This document shows, one piece after another, positions 15,187-29,500 of a DNA stretch of 64,000 nucleotides. This DNA comes from Puffinus mauretanicus. Taxonomy: Eukaryota > Chordata > Aves > Procellariiformes > Procellariidae. The stretch lies in NCBI GenBank assembly GCA_023333565.1, contig JAJKFH010001865.1, forward strand, positions 7,626,001 through 7,690,000. Reading direction: 5' to 3'. Position 1 is the stretch's first letter, and the number at the start of each line of letters is the position of its first letter. The notes below the pieces were generated by a model. The model saw nothing but the letters and a program-made list of their open reading frames with translations, searched no databases and had not been told where the DNA came from. The translations under genes were made by a program, and so were the position numbers.

Positions 15187-18100
15187 ACCCGTTAGGATGT
15201 CATTTTGCAGGGTCTATAGAGAGCTACTTAAATTCAAGGGGCACTATTTGACAAATATTGAAACTTATTCTTTATACTTATTCAAACAGAGAAGTGTGGA
15301 ATCATTTCTAAAAGCGTTATTGAGCTAGTGCCCAGAAGTGAACAGCAGCAGGAAATGAAACACCGGGGAGTTTAGGGGAAGAAAGAAGAGGTTAGAAATC
15401 CCAGCCTCATCTCCTCTTCAGTATGAAGTTTATCTTTCATTACATTGTCATATCAGCTTCAATGGCATGTCTGTTTGCTCCAAATAAAACTTCACCAGGA
15501 AAAGCATTAATTCCTCATATGCAACCTGCCACCAACTTCTTGAGAAAAGCCTCATGATCACACTTCACTTGTTACACTGGGCAGACCTTGAATAATTCAT
15601 CCAGAATTAGAAGGATTACTCAGGTGTGAGAGCTCTGTAATGAGAGGGCGCCTTTGTGTTAGAATTTTTCCAGTGCTCAGTGCATTCATATTTTGCCATT
15701 GTAATTAAACGCATCTTGTAAGTTACAAGAAAGAAAATAACAAGCAGAGCAAAACAGAGCGGAGGCCAATCAAAGATACAATTTCTGAGGGTGGTGGGAG
15801 AACGGAGACAGCTGCTTCTCCAGGTAATCACAGCAAAGCACTAAAAGGGCATCAGATCACACTGATCGCTGACATGCAGCTGAACCACAGGTTCATTACA
15901 GCTAACATTAATTTCAGATGGGAGAGAAACAGGAGAAAAAAACAACAGGAAAAAAATAAGTCTCAGCAAAGCAGACCTTTGAAAGGTAAGGAACCAATTT
16001 TTTTTTATGCCAGCTTCTCATTTATTTTATGACAACTAAGTGCTGCAGATAGTAATGGAGACTATTTTAAGTGTATCACCAGTGAAGGTCATATACAGAA
16101 ATGATATGAAAGCACTTCAGGTTCCTCAAAAAACTTAGATCTGTGGTAGCCAAGTGGCAGTCTCAATAATGAGGCAAGTTTAAACAAAATGTCACTAAAG
16201 TGACTCCCCCCTTCTAATATATTTGTATTTTTGTGGCAGCTAATCCCCAATAAAAGAACATTTAAATGAGAAAATGTACACAGATCAATCCTCTTAATTT
16301 GGGTAAAAAGGTAAAAATTCTGTGGATTAAAGTATCATGAAGAAGATAAACCCAGGTGAATTTAGAGAAGCAGCATCCCTCTTTAAATTAAATCGATCCA
16401 GCATGACACTAACTAACGGGTGCTTGTCCTCATTCTTTAGAAGCAGAGTCAATCTAAATGCAATTCTTGGGCAGCATTCCTTATTCAAAGAAATACTTAC
16501 TGAATACCAACTGCAAGGATAGAAAAATAATCAAAAGTCAAAAAACTACTCATCAAAACCATTCATCATCTGAAAAAGAACTTTCACCACAAGAAAATTC
16601 TTTGCAAAACTACCAATGTTACTGAAAAATCCTCCAGTAAAAGCTCATTTGAAACAATACAGTTTCATTTAGAAACATTTTGAAGAAACTGACTTAACTT
16701 TCAGTTTTTTTATATTCCTTGTACAAGAGCTCTGACCACTTTACAGTGGTAATAGGATTCAGGATGTTCCACTACTCACGCAAAAGAATTTCACTATCTT
16801 CTTTTGAACCATTTTATCCTTCTCTCTTTGATAAGCATCTCCTGCCCAGGTTTGGATGGGGCCAGCTTGGCACTGCAAATCTAGACACAGAATCCTGAAG
16901 CTCCAAAGGAAATGCTTCTCAACCCCTCTTTTTCCCCCTCTGAAATTACATTGCACAACAGTTTAGCATGTTTCCCCTCATTTTGGTACCCTGGAGGAGA
17001 CAAGAAGCACTAACTGCTGGCAACCTGCACTGCACCTCACAAGCTTGGGCTGGGGCACGAAGGAATAGGTTCGGACCATAAAACTCAGTGCTTTCACATC
17101 AGTTTGCTTTCACACAGACTTTGGTGGTCTTGAAAGCTACTTCTTCCTCTGGCAAACCTGCACGAAACCATCAATCTTCTTCTCTAGCAGTGAATCTTCC
17201 CCTTAAGCGCAGTGGTTTATGTGGCTGCGGAAAGAAGCGGACTGAGATTTGTCCCAACCCCTTAAGGTTTCTACCTTTCAGCGATACCTGGCATCCCCTT
17301 TCCCTGAGACCTCAATAAGGGCTACCCTGGGGTGTCTCTAAGTATTTCTTTCAGGCTGTAAGTTCAGGCTGCTGAACGGTGGCACAGACTGGTGCCACAG
17401 AGGGTTTCCAGCAAAGAACTCTGGAAAAGCTCCACAGAGAAGTTTCTGCCCTATGGTATTTCCAGCTAAAGCAACCGTTTTAAGCCCGATCAGGTCTCCT
17501 GCAGGCGGGTCAGTTCCTTCTGACCACGCAGCCTAGATGGCAGGTGCTGCACAAATAAATGTTCCTGTATCCCCAGGTCAGTGCATTGTTAAGAGCATTG
17601 TTATTCCTCTAACGTCTGGGTTCCTAATGCCACCACACCGCCCCTTGTCACCAGCTTGTCAGGTCTTTGGAGACCCTGCTGCTGAATGCATTTTAATTCT
17701 CGCAAGAAGGTACTTCAAACCCACAGGAAAGGAATACATTACAGATCTGAGCTAAGAAGGTTTTCTCTGTCTTTTGTAGTTTAGGACTCATGGAAAACAT
17801 TAGGAGCTGTGGGAGGAAGAAGACCAGTGCAGTGACATTTTTTACTCAGTTCAGACTGCCTGCTTGCTGTCACCATGCAGACAACTAAGAAGATGACACA
17901 ACCTAACAAGTTGTCACATATTGTCTCCGTAGTCTTAAAAGCTAGCTCCTCTCTGCTGCTGCCCACCCTGCAGCAAGCTGCTAGGGAGGGCAGGGTGCCA
18001 GGGTGAAAAATACAGAGAGCACATCTCCTGCAATCCAAAACTCAGCATTTCACGGTCACCAACTAGGAAGTCAAACCCCTCATGTAAAACAGTTAATACA

Positions 18101-18614
18101 AAGAATATGGTTACAGTCATTTAAAATGCACAACTAAGCCTCTGCCAGGCAGAGCAAGTCCAGGTAAAGGAGCAGGCACCCAGGTTCTTTATGTACAAAC
18201 GTGAATGAAGATGTAAACAGTGTCCAGAAGGAGTTTCAAGTTCAGACAGCACCTAAACCAGTGTAACTTATGCTCTGAGCACTCTTCACATTCAACTAAG
18301 GTTTTTATATGTTTATTGCAATTCCAATTTCAGGTGATGGGCTTTCGCATCCTTACAGAGTGAAATACTTACAGCCTTTGCCTTAAAGTGTACACAACAT
18401 AGTTCATCTCTGGCTACAACCTGCGCAGGCATTTCCACTTATCCAAGTCTATAACATTCATTTTGCACACCTTTGTAAACACCGAATGAAATGCAAGTCA
18501 CGGATTCCCATTATATTTGTTTCTAATTCATCCTGACCTGCCCACGCAATAGCTCACGTGCCAGAAATGAGTTCACAGCTGACAGAACTAGGAAACAGCA
18601 GCCAAACACCAACT

Positions 18615-18630
18615 AAAAAAAAAAAAAAAA
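18615..18630 (+). repeat. A16 homopolymer
   Basis: This is a run of sixteen A in the 28-kb intron with no recognisable retroelement next to it. Confidence 0.85.
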
Positions 18631-21600
18631 TGTTGTAAAACAATCACTCAATTCCTTATCGTGCTGGAGGATTCATTCAGGACTGATATTTTTCATGACA
18701 AAAATTTCTAATCCCTTCTTTCTCCTGAAACATAAATCAACCGAAATTCCTGGGCAGTACGCTTGACACAAACTCAGAGAGATAATGTTAAACACAGAGC
18801 TTTTGCTTGATGAAAGCGATAAATGGAGTTGGACAGAAACTAGTTATCTTTCTGCACAAGGAGTTTCAAGATTTTGAATTAAGGAAAAGCATCGCAAAAA
18901 TCCAAACTGGAGAATATCTTCTTCGAAAAAGTTGACTTCAACCTGAATTATTTTCCCTGCAATGGATTAACATTTCAAAAGGAAAAACCATTTTGATCAA
19001 AACTTAATAGTTCAATATGGAAATATCCTATGATGACATGTTGACAATTTTAGAGCTTTTAAAGATAAACAATGTTTTATAAAGATACCTCCTTCCTTAC
19101 ACAGTTTGAGTTTGGAATATTACTGTAATATTGCAGTGGCTAAATGCCTAATGACAACTCACTCTGGTTTACTTGATCTATGTTTGTAGGCATCTTAAAA
19201 AAATCTGAACACATATAAATACAATCATTAATACAATAAACAACTGTATTTCCTGCTTCACTGTAGATTTCCCATAAGTCTGCTAAATCACGGAAACTTA
19301 TGTCTCCTTACGTTTTGCCCGAGCCTCTCGGATTCAAACTTGGAAAAAATATGCTGTGAAATCTTATTATATCATAAATGAGAAGAATAGTTCTTTGGTA
19401 AATATACAATGCAATTAGTCAGCCAGTCTTATTCATTTTCTTAATTTGAGTTTGATGTGTATACCCTGTGTCACTGGTGTTCTTTTGAAAAATATAATAC
19501 AATTGGGTTAAATTCAAGTACTACTTCTAGTCCTACCACATTAATAAAAATGCTAAGACATCTTTGAGATGAGTAATGAGAACAGTGGAGTTAAAATATT
19601 TATGGAATGGAAAAAATAATGGCACAGGGTTTTTTCAATTTTAATCGTGATAATACAATGCAATCAGCTGATTTGCCTTGTTAAAATGAAGTAGCATTTC
19701 ACCTAGAATTAGGAACATCAGTTGCGATTTTCGTAGTTACACAATGCACTTGCAAATCAGGTATTTATGCATGCAGCATGGACAGCTAGGTGCCCAGCTA
19801 ATCATGTATACCAGTAAATATCTTACTCAAGTGAATGAAATAATTTCATTAGTTAGCACCAAACAACAGGAAAGGAAAAAGAAAAACACAAGCAATAGCA
19901 TCATAAAATCATCAACTTGACATTCTAGCACTTCATCCAATGTGTGGCAGGTATCATCTAGCATCTGTGTGGGGATGGCTTGAAAAATGCCACTACCTTG
20001 TTAGGAAATGTAATCTCATTCAGTGTTGTCTTATTTATTTTACTGAAAAACAAATTGGACCTTAACTATAAGAATGAATATCTAAACTGATGGTTAATTG
20101 TTAGTTACATTTATATCATAACCTAACTTAAAAATAACTTCTCTTCTACAGAACTATGCCATGAAAGGAATATTACATTAAACACATATATACTAAATGC
20201 AGGGAAGAACTGCAGTTTTTCTCTGGCTTTGGAAGAATTAGAGAGAAGCCACAGTACTTCACTGTGCCTGGGAACACGTGAGCTGCCAGCACAGTGGCGA
20301 GGGTGGAGAAAAAGCCTTAACTGGGTGCCAAACAAACAAAAAAAAAATTACTTGCCCAGGTCTATTTTATTGGCATATTCCTCATTCCTTCAGTATGGAT
20401 TTTAAAATGGAAAACAATAAACACAATTTCTTCTTCACTTGTTTAGGAAGATATTAAAGGATGCTACACAGCTTCTCACAAACTGGCGATATATGCCTAA
20501 CCAAGTTTTCAGGAAAAGCAGCTGCGTGCGTGCATCTGTACGCACAACTCGCACAAACAGCTTTGCAGCTGCGCAGTGCTTGTGTGTAGACACACCTCCT
20601 TTCTGTGTTCAGTTATATTAAATTGTCATACGCATACCATACTGCACACACGTGGGTTCTTCTTCTGAAAATATGATCCCTTCAGACACAAACGGAAAGC
20701 ATAATTCCTACTGATGGACACCTACATCAAGTCCAATGTAGTATCTTTGTTGCTATATCATTCATGTCATATTTTAGAAAAAGTTTAATTCACAAGATGT
20801 ATACAAGAAAGCAGAGGAAATACAATGCCAGGAAAATCTACCCTCCTTTATCTTATGTATGACATATCTATGGAAAGCGTATTTTATTGTAGCTGAAGAA
20901 GGTAAAACCACAATAACGTTTTTCTTGTCTTTTTTTGAGTTCTTTTTAGCTGTGTTTGGTCTTTTTGTCATATTTCAAATTATTTAGAGCCCAGTAATGC
21001 AAGTTCAATGGGAATCTAAGGCCTAGTACAGGCATCTACATTTGGCAGCTATTGAATAAGTAATACTCAGTTCAATGGACTTACTCTGTACCTACATGGG
21101 GCACACACTCCGTGCAGAACCTAGGCCTAGCAATATTTGAGCTGAATGAACCAAGAGATAAAACACAGACCTGTAAGGGCATAAAATATGGCAAGAGCAT
21201 AATAAAAATAAAATTCTACAGATTGAGTATGATATGATAAAGACTAAAGCAAAACTGCAGTTGCATAATGTACATAAAATTTGTCATGGGGTGTTAGAAA
21301 CACCTCATAGCTTACACATTTAATAGAGTAGTAATAACTAAAACATACTGAAAGCCGCATAGAATGTGTGCAGTATAAATCATAAAACGACACAATATAA
21401 TTTGACACAGGATCTGTCAAAAAGTGTACCATGTAAAACTCTATGGGGACTGAAGAAACTCCACCAGGCCTAGGACTACTGTTAGAAAGAAATGCAAAAC
21501 AAAACTTCTGCAAGTTTCTCTGTTATTTGTAATTTGTCTTCGTTCAGCTAGGAATGGATCTGGATGTTATATAATGTTATGTAAAGTAATTCTTGCTCTT

Positions 21601-23362
21601 ACGAGATTTTCCCTCCACGTTACTCGGTTCATGAGGTCTGGAACAGTCAAGTCAGCTTCCAAATTGGTGGATGCAAATACAAAGAGGGCCAAGGTCTACC
21701 ACTGACTGTTTTCAATGGATGACAAATTTGACCTAATGATTTCTCATGTTGGATGTAGGGAGCAATTAACTCTGAAGATATGAGAAAGGGTGTTGTAGAA
21801 AGATAGGGCAAAGCTTTGATGGGATGTTCTAGGAAGGTGGAGAAACAGGTGGAGAAGCCAGTTGATGAGAGGCTGAATTGGGAGATTCAAGATTTTGAAA
21901 AGCGTGATGTTAGTTTGGGAGTGGAGATGTACAGCAAGAAGGGCAGTAAAATCCATCAGGTGCAAAGAATTTATGTGATCCTGAGTTACATGCTTGGCTG
22001 ATGTTTCCACTCCTTTCCACTAAACTTCATTTTAATTTTGCAAAACCGGTATCATGTCTGATAATGTGGGGAGACTCTCAATACCACAGCATGAGAAAAC
22101 GTATTCAGAAGTACAATTCTCTAAATCAAGATCTTTATTGATATCTATGGAAAGACAAAATAATACCCTGAGTATTTTCCACAACTGTTGTCATTCCCAA
22201 ACATATGTTTTATGTCATTATTTTAGCCAGAATTTTGGTATGAGCTTTTTTGATTTACTTTTGGGTTTGTCTCCTTTGATCCTCTTCCATGATCTCATAT
22301 CATGTTTCATTTTTTGTTGTTCTGCTCTCTTTGTTGTGTTCCATCTGCCGCTCACTTTGTTAAATCCAAAATGGTTTAATGATCAAGCTAATGAAGAATA
22401 AGATACTGTTTAAAGAAAACCATCTCCTTCATTTAGCTTTCAGCACAACTATAGCATAAGCAAAGATGTTCAATTTAATAATAGCATCATCTGATGGACT
22501 GAAAGCGTTTTGCAAACATTGATTAACTAATACTCACATTCTCCTTTTGTGAGAAATTGTGTGTTGAAAAATTGTGAGAAAAACACCTTTGCTATTTACA
22601 CCTGCCCGATCTGCACCTACATTATTGTGTGTTGTCTCCAGACTATGCTGTGAATTGCAACATTTGGGACTCCAAGAGAGATTCATATAACAACTTGTGT
22701 GTAAAGACAAACCTGAGCAAAATTTTAGCACTTGAGGCCAAAATTTTGATTCTGAAGATACTGCTGCTTATAAGCACCTGATTTTTTTCATGCCAAATTC
22801 TGCCTTTGAGCAAGCAGTAGCTGTGTGCCTCTCCTCTGTAAGGGATGAGCAGACTGGTGTCCTCTCTCATACCAATGCTTAGTGAAGACCCATGAATGAG
22901 ATGACATTGAGAGGCCCAGTCCAGCAGCCTCCCCAGTGCATACTTGAAGTGTCACATAAAACACAACCACGCTCAGAACTCCTGCATGCGTGAAACAAAA
23001 TTTAGAGGTTTTAAAATTTGAATTTGTTGTCTTCTTCTGACCACCTGCAGTGTAGGAGCCTAGCCCATGCCACTTCTCCATGCTGCAGGACACAGATTAT
23101 TTTTTTGAGTGTCTCACAGAGGTCACAAATTCAGACTGTTTTGGACCAAAGTATGTTGCAATACCTTGGATCAATCACAAGAAAGATGTCAGGGCCATCC
23201 ATCTCTTATACAAAGGAATACTCAGGAATTGCAGCCAGTGCTTAGCGGAAGATTTTGAGGTTTCCTGGGAATTTGTATCCCGGTTAGGGTCAAGACTCAC
23301 TAATGGGAAGGTGCCATGTTCTAGATTTGTTTACTCACAGGTTGAGAATTCTTGCTAGAAAG

Positions 23363-23367
23363 GTATT
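23363..23367. repeat. Left target-site duplication of the solo LTR (GTATT)
   Basis: This is the five-base host sequence GTATT directly before the LTR's TGTGCTGG end. The same five bases follow the ...CATGGCA end. The perfect pair shows that both LTR ends are intact and that insertion was by integrase with a 5-bp stagger. Confidence 0.85.
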
Positions 23368-23961
23368 TGTGCTGGTTTTGGCTGGGATAGAGTTAATTTT
23401 CTTCACAGTAGCTAGTATGGGGCTATGTTTTGGATTTGTGCTGGAAACAGTGTTGATATTACAGGGATATTTTAGTTACTGCTGAGCAGTGCCTACGCAG
23501 ATTCAAGGCCTTTTCTGCTTCTCACCCCACCCCACCAGCGAGTAGGCTGGGGGTGCACAAGAAGTTGGGAGGGGACACAGCCGGGACAGCTGACCCCGAC
23601 TGACCAAAGGGGTATTCCATACCATATGACGTCATGCTCAGCATATACAGCTGGGGGAAGAAGAAGGAAGGGGGGACGTTCGGAGTGATGGTGTTTGTCT
23701 TCCCAAGTCACCGTTACGCGTGATGGAGCCCTGCTTTCCTGGAGACGGCTGAACACCTGCCTGCCGATGGGAAGTAGTGAATGAATCCCTTGTTTTGCTT
23801 TGTTTGCGCGCATGGCTTTTGCTTTACCCGTTAAACTGTCTTTATCTCAACCCACGAGTTTTCTCACTTTTACTCTTCTGATTCTCTCCCCCATCCCACC
23901 AGGGAGGAGTGAGCGAGTGGCTGGGTGGTGCTTAGTTGCCATCTGGGGTTAAACCATGGCA
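23368..23961 (+). mobile_element. Solo LTR of an avian endogenous retrovirus (ERVL-type), intact ends
   Basis: This 594-bp element starts TGTGCTGGTTTTGGCTGGGA and ends GGTTAAACCATGGCA, so it has TG...CA termini with an imperfect terminal inverted repeat (TGTGCTGGTTT against TGCCATGGTTT in reverse complement). It is flanked by a perfect 5-bp target duplication, GTATT (23363-23367 and 23962-23966). Five-base duplications fit class III (ERVL-like) elements. The sequence agrees with a high-copy LTR type I recall from neoavian genomes, but the subfamily is not assigned. There is no internal retroviral coding sequence, so it is a solo LTR left by recombination between the two LTRs of a provirus. 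It lies antisense to GRID2. A CRE site and a TATA-like GCATATA (23640-23646) occur near the middle. ORFs within it are chance. Confidence 0.9.
23627..23634. promoter_or_regulatory. Perfect palindromic CRE (TGACGTCA) inside the solo LTR
   Basis: The 8-bp consensus cAMP-response element TGACGTCA, bound by CREB/ATF family dimers, is present exactly. It lies about 260 bp into the LTR and just upstream of a TATA-like GCATATA (23640-23646), a layout expected of a retroviral U3 promoter. The sequence match is direct. Any present activity in the host is inference. Confidence 0.5.
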
Positions 23962-23966
23962 GTATT
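23962..23966. repeat. Right target-site duplication of the solo LTR (GTATT)
   Basis: This is the right-hand copy of the 5-bp duplication, identical to 23363-23367. Confidence 0.85.
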
Positions 23967-26550
23967 ACAAGGAAATCCCGACCTGAGGTCAGAGCGATAA
24001 AACAACCAAAGCTTCTGCTCTTTGATTGAAGTTATGGCCAGCTTGGTACTTAGACTTGTATAATACAGCTGCTTATCTACTGGCTTTTCATTACAGATGT
24101 CTTGTATTTTCCACCCATCTTGATACAGTCCCTGGTATTTATATTCCTCCCTCTGTTATATTCAGCAGGGAATGGGGTCTGTTTTATTTGATTAACTAGG
24201 CATTCTGCAAAGAGCCACAAACACCAATCAGCCCCCGTGCAGTGGAAAAGCTTTAGAGCTGGGAATGGTAAACAACGCTCTCCTGCCATTGTAATCCCAG
24301 CGAGGGAGTTGCGCAGTCTATCTAGATCAGGTATTTTATGCAGACTGATAGAAGACTGAAATGTGATTACAGCCTGGTTAAAATGCTTCTTAAAATACTC
24401 CACATGGCACTTTAATCCTCTCCTCCCATAGCTTGGCTATTAAAAAGAAACTGATTTATTGTAGTCACATTTTCAAACCGGACAACTCTGCCACCTAATT
24501 CAAATACAGAGAGACATAAACTGCTTGCTCGCAATTTAACTGAAGAGAATAAAATGTTGGAAAAACCACACTCATCATTACTCTTCAGCCTAAGGAAAGA
24601 TTCTGCTTATTTAACAGAAGAATTTTAGCTTTATTTTCAGTTGACACACTTTAAGAAAGCCAGCTTACCTACCTGGCCTACCTTCCTCAATGACGTGCTG
24701 TTACTTCTAAATTTTTAACTTGGTGGCTGGAAAGTTCACTCCATCTACATTTCTTTCGAAGAAAAGCACTCAGGAAACACCTTCTCAGTTGCTTGAATCA
24801 GGTCAGAAAAAGACAGTAGGGGGAGGCATCATAATATATGGTATAGAAAAAACACATTATTTTGTTTGGCTTTCTAAGGATTTTGTTGCATAGGAAAGGT
24901 GCCAGGTTAATGCCAGAGAATGAAAGGTCTTTTACCATTTTCATTTGTCGCTGCCTATGCACCACGGACACATGCCAGTCTTGCAGGTTGGAGTAACAAG
25001 AGAGAGAAACTGTTTTTCTACAACCATCTGATCCTCTAGTCTACTCAACTGGGACTGCCACATTGGTGACTATAGCCATGCAAAACCTGCAGGAGCTGAA
25101 AATACTGTTTAGGTAACATTTAGAAAAGCTCCTCTGCACACCCACAGAAGAGCTCAGAGAGACAATATCAGGAGGGAGTGCCCAAATAATGCCCTGCCGG
25201 GCTACTCCCTGGTCCATCCCAGGAGCTGTCCACAACCGTATGCACAGCCACAATGTGCATGCAGAGTCCCATTTTAGTTCAAAACACTCCTCTCCCAGGT
25301 TTCAGAGCCCTGCACAGATATTAGGAATAAAGCTGTGTGAAACTTCTGGCTGAATGGGATTTGAAGCCCCCTGAAATATTTAGTGGGAGTTAGAGGCATG
25401 TTTTCGCTTCACATAGCTCCAGAGGAGGTAAGTGAATAAGTCTAGAGAGCAAAGCACCCACAAGAGCCACTGACGCCAGACCTTAGTGCAGCGTGACAGC
25501 CTCCGCCCTGGGGACTTTCTGCTTAATATAATTGTCCTTTAAAGAAATAACTTCCTCAACCCAACCTCAGGATTTTGTTGGCATGACTATGGTTTAAGCC
25601 CACAAAAGTTAATCATATGTTCTGGCACTCTGCTGAGTAGGACACCAATTATTTTTGTGTAACCACTATCCGGTTTGAACCGTCAGATCTGGTGCTTCAA
25701 ACTGATCCTCTTCCTCCTCTCTCCCTCCTTAAACACAACATAAACATTTTTTTTTTCAAAACACTTGGGGTTCAATAAATTGATATATTCCAACAAAATG
25801 CAGTTTTACTAGAATATTTCCCACTATGTATAATCAGATGACTGAGGACAATGTCAAAAAGCAGCCAGCAGCAAAAGTCTGCTCAGCCTCCAGTCTCCCA
25901 GACCAGATGTTTTAAGATAGACCTTAAGAGATCTCTCTACAACCTGTACTTGCATTTAAATGCACACAGGTATTTAGAAGCACAGACCTGGAGTTTTTAA
26001 ACATAAACACCATTTTGGGGATGCATAGGTAAAATTTTGGGTTCCTTCTTTGTATTTGAAAAATTAGCCTTTTCTGTCCTTATTTCTCTAGATGATATCT
26101 TAAATCACACTGGACTTTCTTCTCCCTCCTGTTTTGAGACTAGGATGACTTTAAGGGCCATCATCTCTTTTAGTTAAAGGTTCTGATACTTAGATATTTG
26201 ATACTCATATATGTTAGAGACTAGAAAGGTTGATTTTCCTAAGTATTCTGCCAGTGCTTTTTAGTTTACAATTTAATTTTCCTGCACCATCCTTATTACT
26301 TCACTAGCATTTCATTGCCTACCAATAATGTATTGATTATTTCAGGATGATAGTCTAAAAATTTGCTATCAGAGCAGCTGCAGGTTCTCCTTGAGCTATC
26401 CTCTTTTGCTTTCCTATTACTTACAGCTATAAGAGTATTAGAATTAAAAAATTCGGAATGATTTCATGAGGGACTATTAAATGTCTTACAGTGGAGTCTT
26501 ACTACAGATCTACTCACTGCAATTGCATTTCCTGGTGTCTGGAATAGACT

Positions 26551-26566
26551 TTTTGTTTGTTTGTTT
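26551..26566 (+). repeat. (TTTG)n microsatellite
   Basis: Three TTTG units and a partial unit, slightly longer with the flanking T residues. Confidence 0.8.
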
Positions 26567-29500
26567 AGTTACAAGTTATTTAACAGAAATTATATTAATC
26601 TGTCAAACTGCTTTATGAACGATTGGTACAGCAGCTCCAAATCTGTTACCTCTTACACCTCTCTCACCATTTTAGACTTGCAGCCTCATAGTCCAATGTT
26701 TTAGATCTGGAATATACAGCACATTTTATACATCCCTTTCTCATTACTTCTATTCATGTCTTTTTTCTGTCACATATATCCTTTAAACAGCCTTGCATTC
26801 AATCCCATCATTTGCATTTGTTAATGCATCACAACGTATTTGGGTATTATTAAAATATGTTAATACACAAAACGATAGCTGGAAGCATTTAAGCAAGAAA
26901 GTGAATACATTACCAAGTTCCGTGCCTGAAGCAAGAGTGTGCTCTCCTGTCTCCATCTATTGATCATTAAACAGAGTCTGCATTTCCCCTGATCTGTGTG
27001 TGATACGTCCCCAGTGCAGCCCACCACACTGTGAGCCTGCAACTGGGCTTCAAAGCGACAGTCAGAGTTTTGGAAAGCTTCAACTGATTTCGAATTGAAA
27101 GTTGCAGAATTCATTGCACAGATAAACAGTGAGACAATGTGAGCTGATGGAGATAGCAAAGGATATGCGTGACCACGTAGAGAGGTGAAGGGTGGAAAGA
27201 AGAAAAGCTTAGGGAGCTGGGAAAAAGTTGGAGTAGCTGGTATCCAAACAGAAGAGACAGAGGTTCAAAAAACAGAAAAATGAAAAAGTAAGAGGGAGGG
27301 AACAAAGTGAAGCGAGAATTCAGAAGGAAAAGAATGAGCCGAGGTTGCTAGAGCTGCATAGGAGTCTGTGTAGACCCCAGACACCTTGGTATGGTGGTGT
27401 TATTCATCTTCATGAACCTGGAAATGTTACAGAACCTCTGCAGGAAAAGCACTAAGTTAATGGAGATAAAATGGAGAAATAAGAGCTCACAGGACCAGAA
27501 TAATAGATGCCTAATACCCTTCGTGTCCCCTGTAGCCAAAGAGTGCTCCAAATGCCAAACTACTCTTCTCCGTCAGACACTTTAGAGAGTTTTTCTTTCT
27601 TTGGATAACGAGAATCCAAAATGAGGAATCAGAGCACAGAGACATCTGTCTGCCGTGGAAAGGGATGTGAGCCACAGAGAGGGTTCGGCAAGGGAGCTGT
27701 GGCTTTACTACTGACTTTGCATGAGGGAGTTAAAAAAAGCAGGGGAAGGGCAGGCAGAACCAACAAAGGAGGAGACATAATCCAAATTTCTATTTCTCCC
27801 TGAGGGAGCAATTTTTGACAGACCTTTTCCACTGATGGTTTTGAAAAAGGGGTATGGAACTAGATCTGGGCACAAAAGAAAATGTGTGGTTGTTAAACTG
27901 CACAAATTCAAATCTTTTCATCACCCTCCCATAGGAAAATGGCTACAAGAACTGACCTGAAAAAGTAACAAAAAATACTTCAAGGAGGACATTTTACTCA
28001 CCCAAAGCTTTGCTTCCCATAGGTTGCACAGAAATGGCCCACATCTGATGCGGCCAGACTAGGAAAGCATATTCGTAGGAGTTTGTAACTTCCATCAGGA
28101 GTCTCTCTTGTTTAATAAAGAGCAATCTCAGAGGCCTAAAGGATTACAGGACTTGTTATGTGATATTCATTCCAATTCCTGCTAAATCAAAATAAATGAT
28201 GGCTTGCCAAAGTGGAATGACATGCAAGCAGCACACCCAGTCTGTGAAGACATCAGGCGCTAATAGAGCAGAGCAGCGAGTGCTGAGCTCAAAGTAACCC
28301 TGCAGTAATAAAACCTGAGATATACGTGCTACTCAAAAATACGAAGAAGGGTATACCTCTCCACAAGCTGCTGACACACAAGGGGAGGTTCACTGCTCTG
28401 CTAGCATCCCAGCACAGCTTGCTCATCCCTCTACAGTTTTTGGTCATTTAAAGCTGTTGGACATACTCTTTTTTGGTGAGACAATGCCATAGGTGGAAGA
28501 GCCTAGGAAAGTAGCACATACAATTTTAACAATTGCATGAGAAGTAGATTTATGGGTTGGAAAAAGTAGCAAAAGTTTATTATCTAGCAAAAGATTCCCT
28601 GTATTGCTTTTTCATTATATATACCCCACATGCTTTCACTGTAAGATGCCACGTCAGGACCAACGTCACTCTAGCAGCAGTGCAGAGATGACAACAGACA
28701 CCGTACAAAACTGCACTCTCAGTACCTTTCTGCCCCAAAGAGCCTTCCTCTCCCAAACCCTTCCTGGCCCCTGCAGCTGATAAACAGAAGGGAGAACATC
28801 ATCTTGTTTTGGTTTTAATTGAGAGAGTAACATGCAGCAGAACTTCCGTTTTGCTTCAAATATATCCGTAAAGACATCTCCTGTTTTGTACTCTTTACTA
28901 AAGCCTGTATTTCACTCATGAGATGGTTTATAACAGCACCCATGAGAGCTGTTTCTCTTTCAGATCTCTCCTGTGCTAATGCATAATAAATACACTCATC
29001 ACATAGTAAATATTCAGAAACCTTTTTTTATGGAATATGACAATAACATTGCTCTGTTAGACCCAAATATGCACAAATTAAGATACTCGTTTGTAGGGGT
29101 GGGTTCAGCATCCTTTTCTGCTTATGCCACCCTTTCTAACAGGTGCCTCCCTAATACTGAGTGTGGCCAGCTAAGAAAACTTCAGCAACAAATAACGCTA
29201 GCAAAAAAATTTCCTTTGAGCATTATCCTGACATACTCATGCTCAGCTTTTACACTCTTTTTCTTAAATTATTTCCTAATTGTCAGTTTTCTTTCTCCCT
29301 GCTCCCTTCCAAAATTTCCCATCCCCTAAAAATCCCAGCTTCAGTAGGGAGCTCGGAATTTCTACAATTAATCACTTGCTAGTGCAAATGAAAGCAGTAC
29401 TCATGCTGCTTAGTTATTCAGAAATTTAAAGTCTCTCATATATAAAGCTGGAGATTATGGTATACAGATGTGATATGGCCACAGAAACAAATGGGGATAC

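Noticed and set aside
19900..19960. ATCATAAAATCATCAACTTGACA resembling an inverted CR1 tail
   Set aside because: Similarity to the CR1 3' end is limited to a few words. The following bases do not match the CR1 3' UTR.
23493..23813. 106-codon minus-strand open frame inside the solo LTR
   Set aside because: It is antisense to the LTR in its GC-rich part. Solo LTRs carry no coding sequence, so it is chance.
24077..24403. 108-codon minus-strand open frame beside the LTR
   Set aside because: It is the same strand as GRID2 but has no receptor motif, no acceptor/donor pair in phase and no recognised domain.
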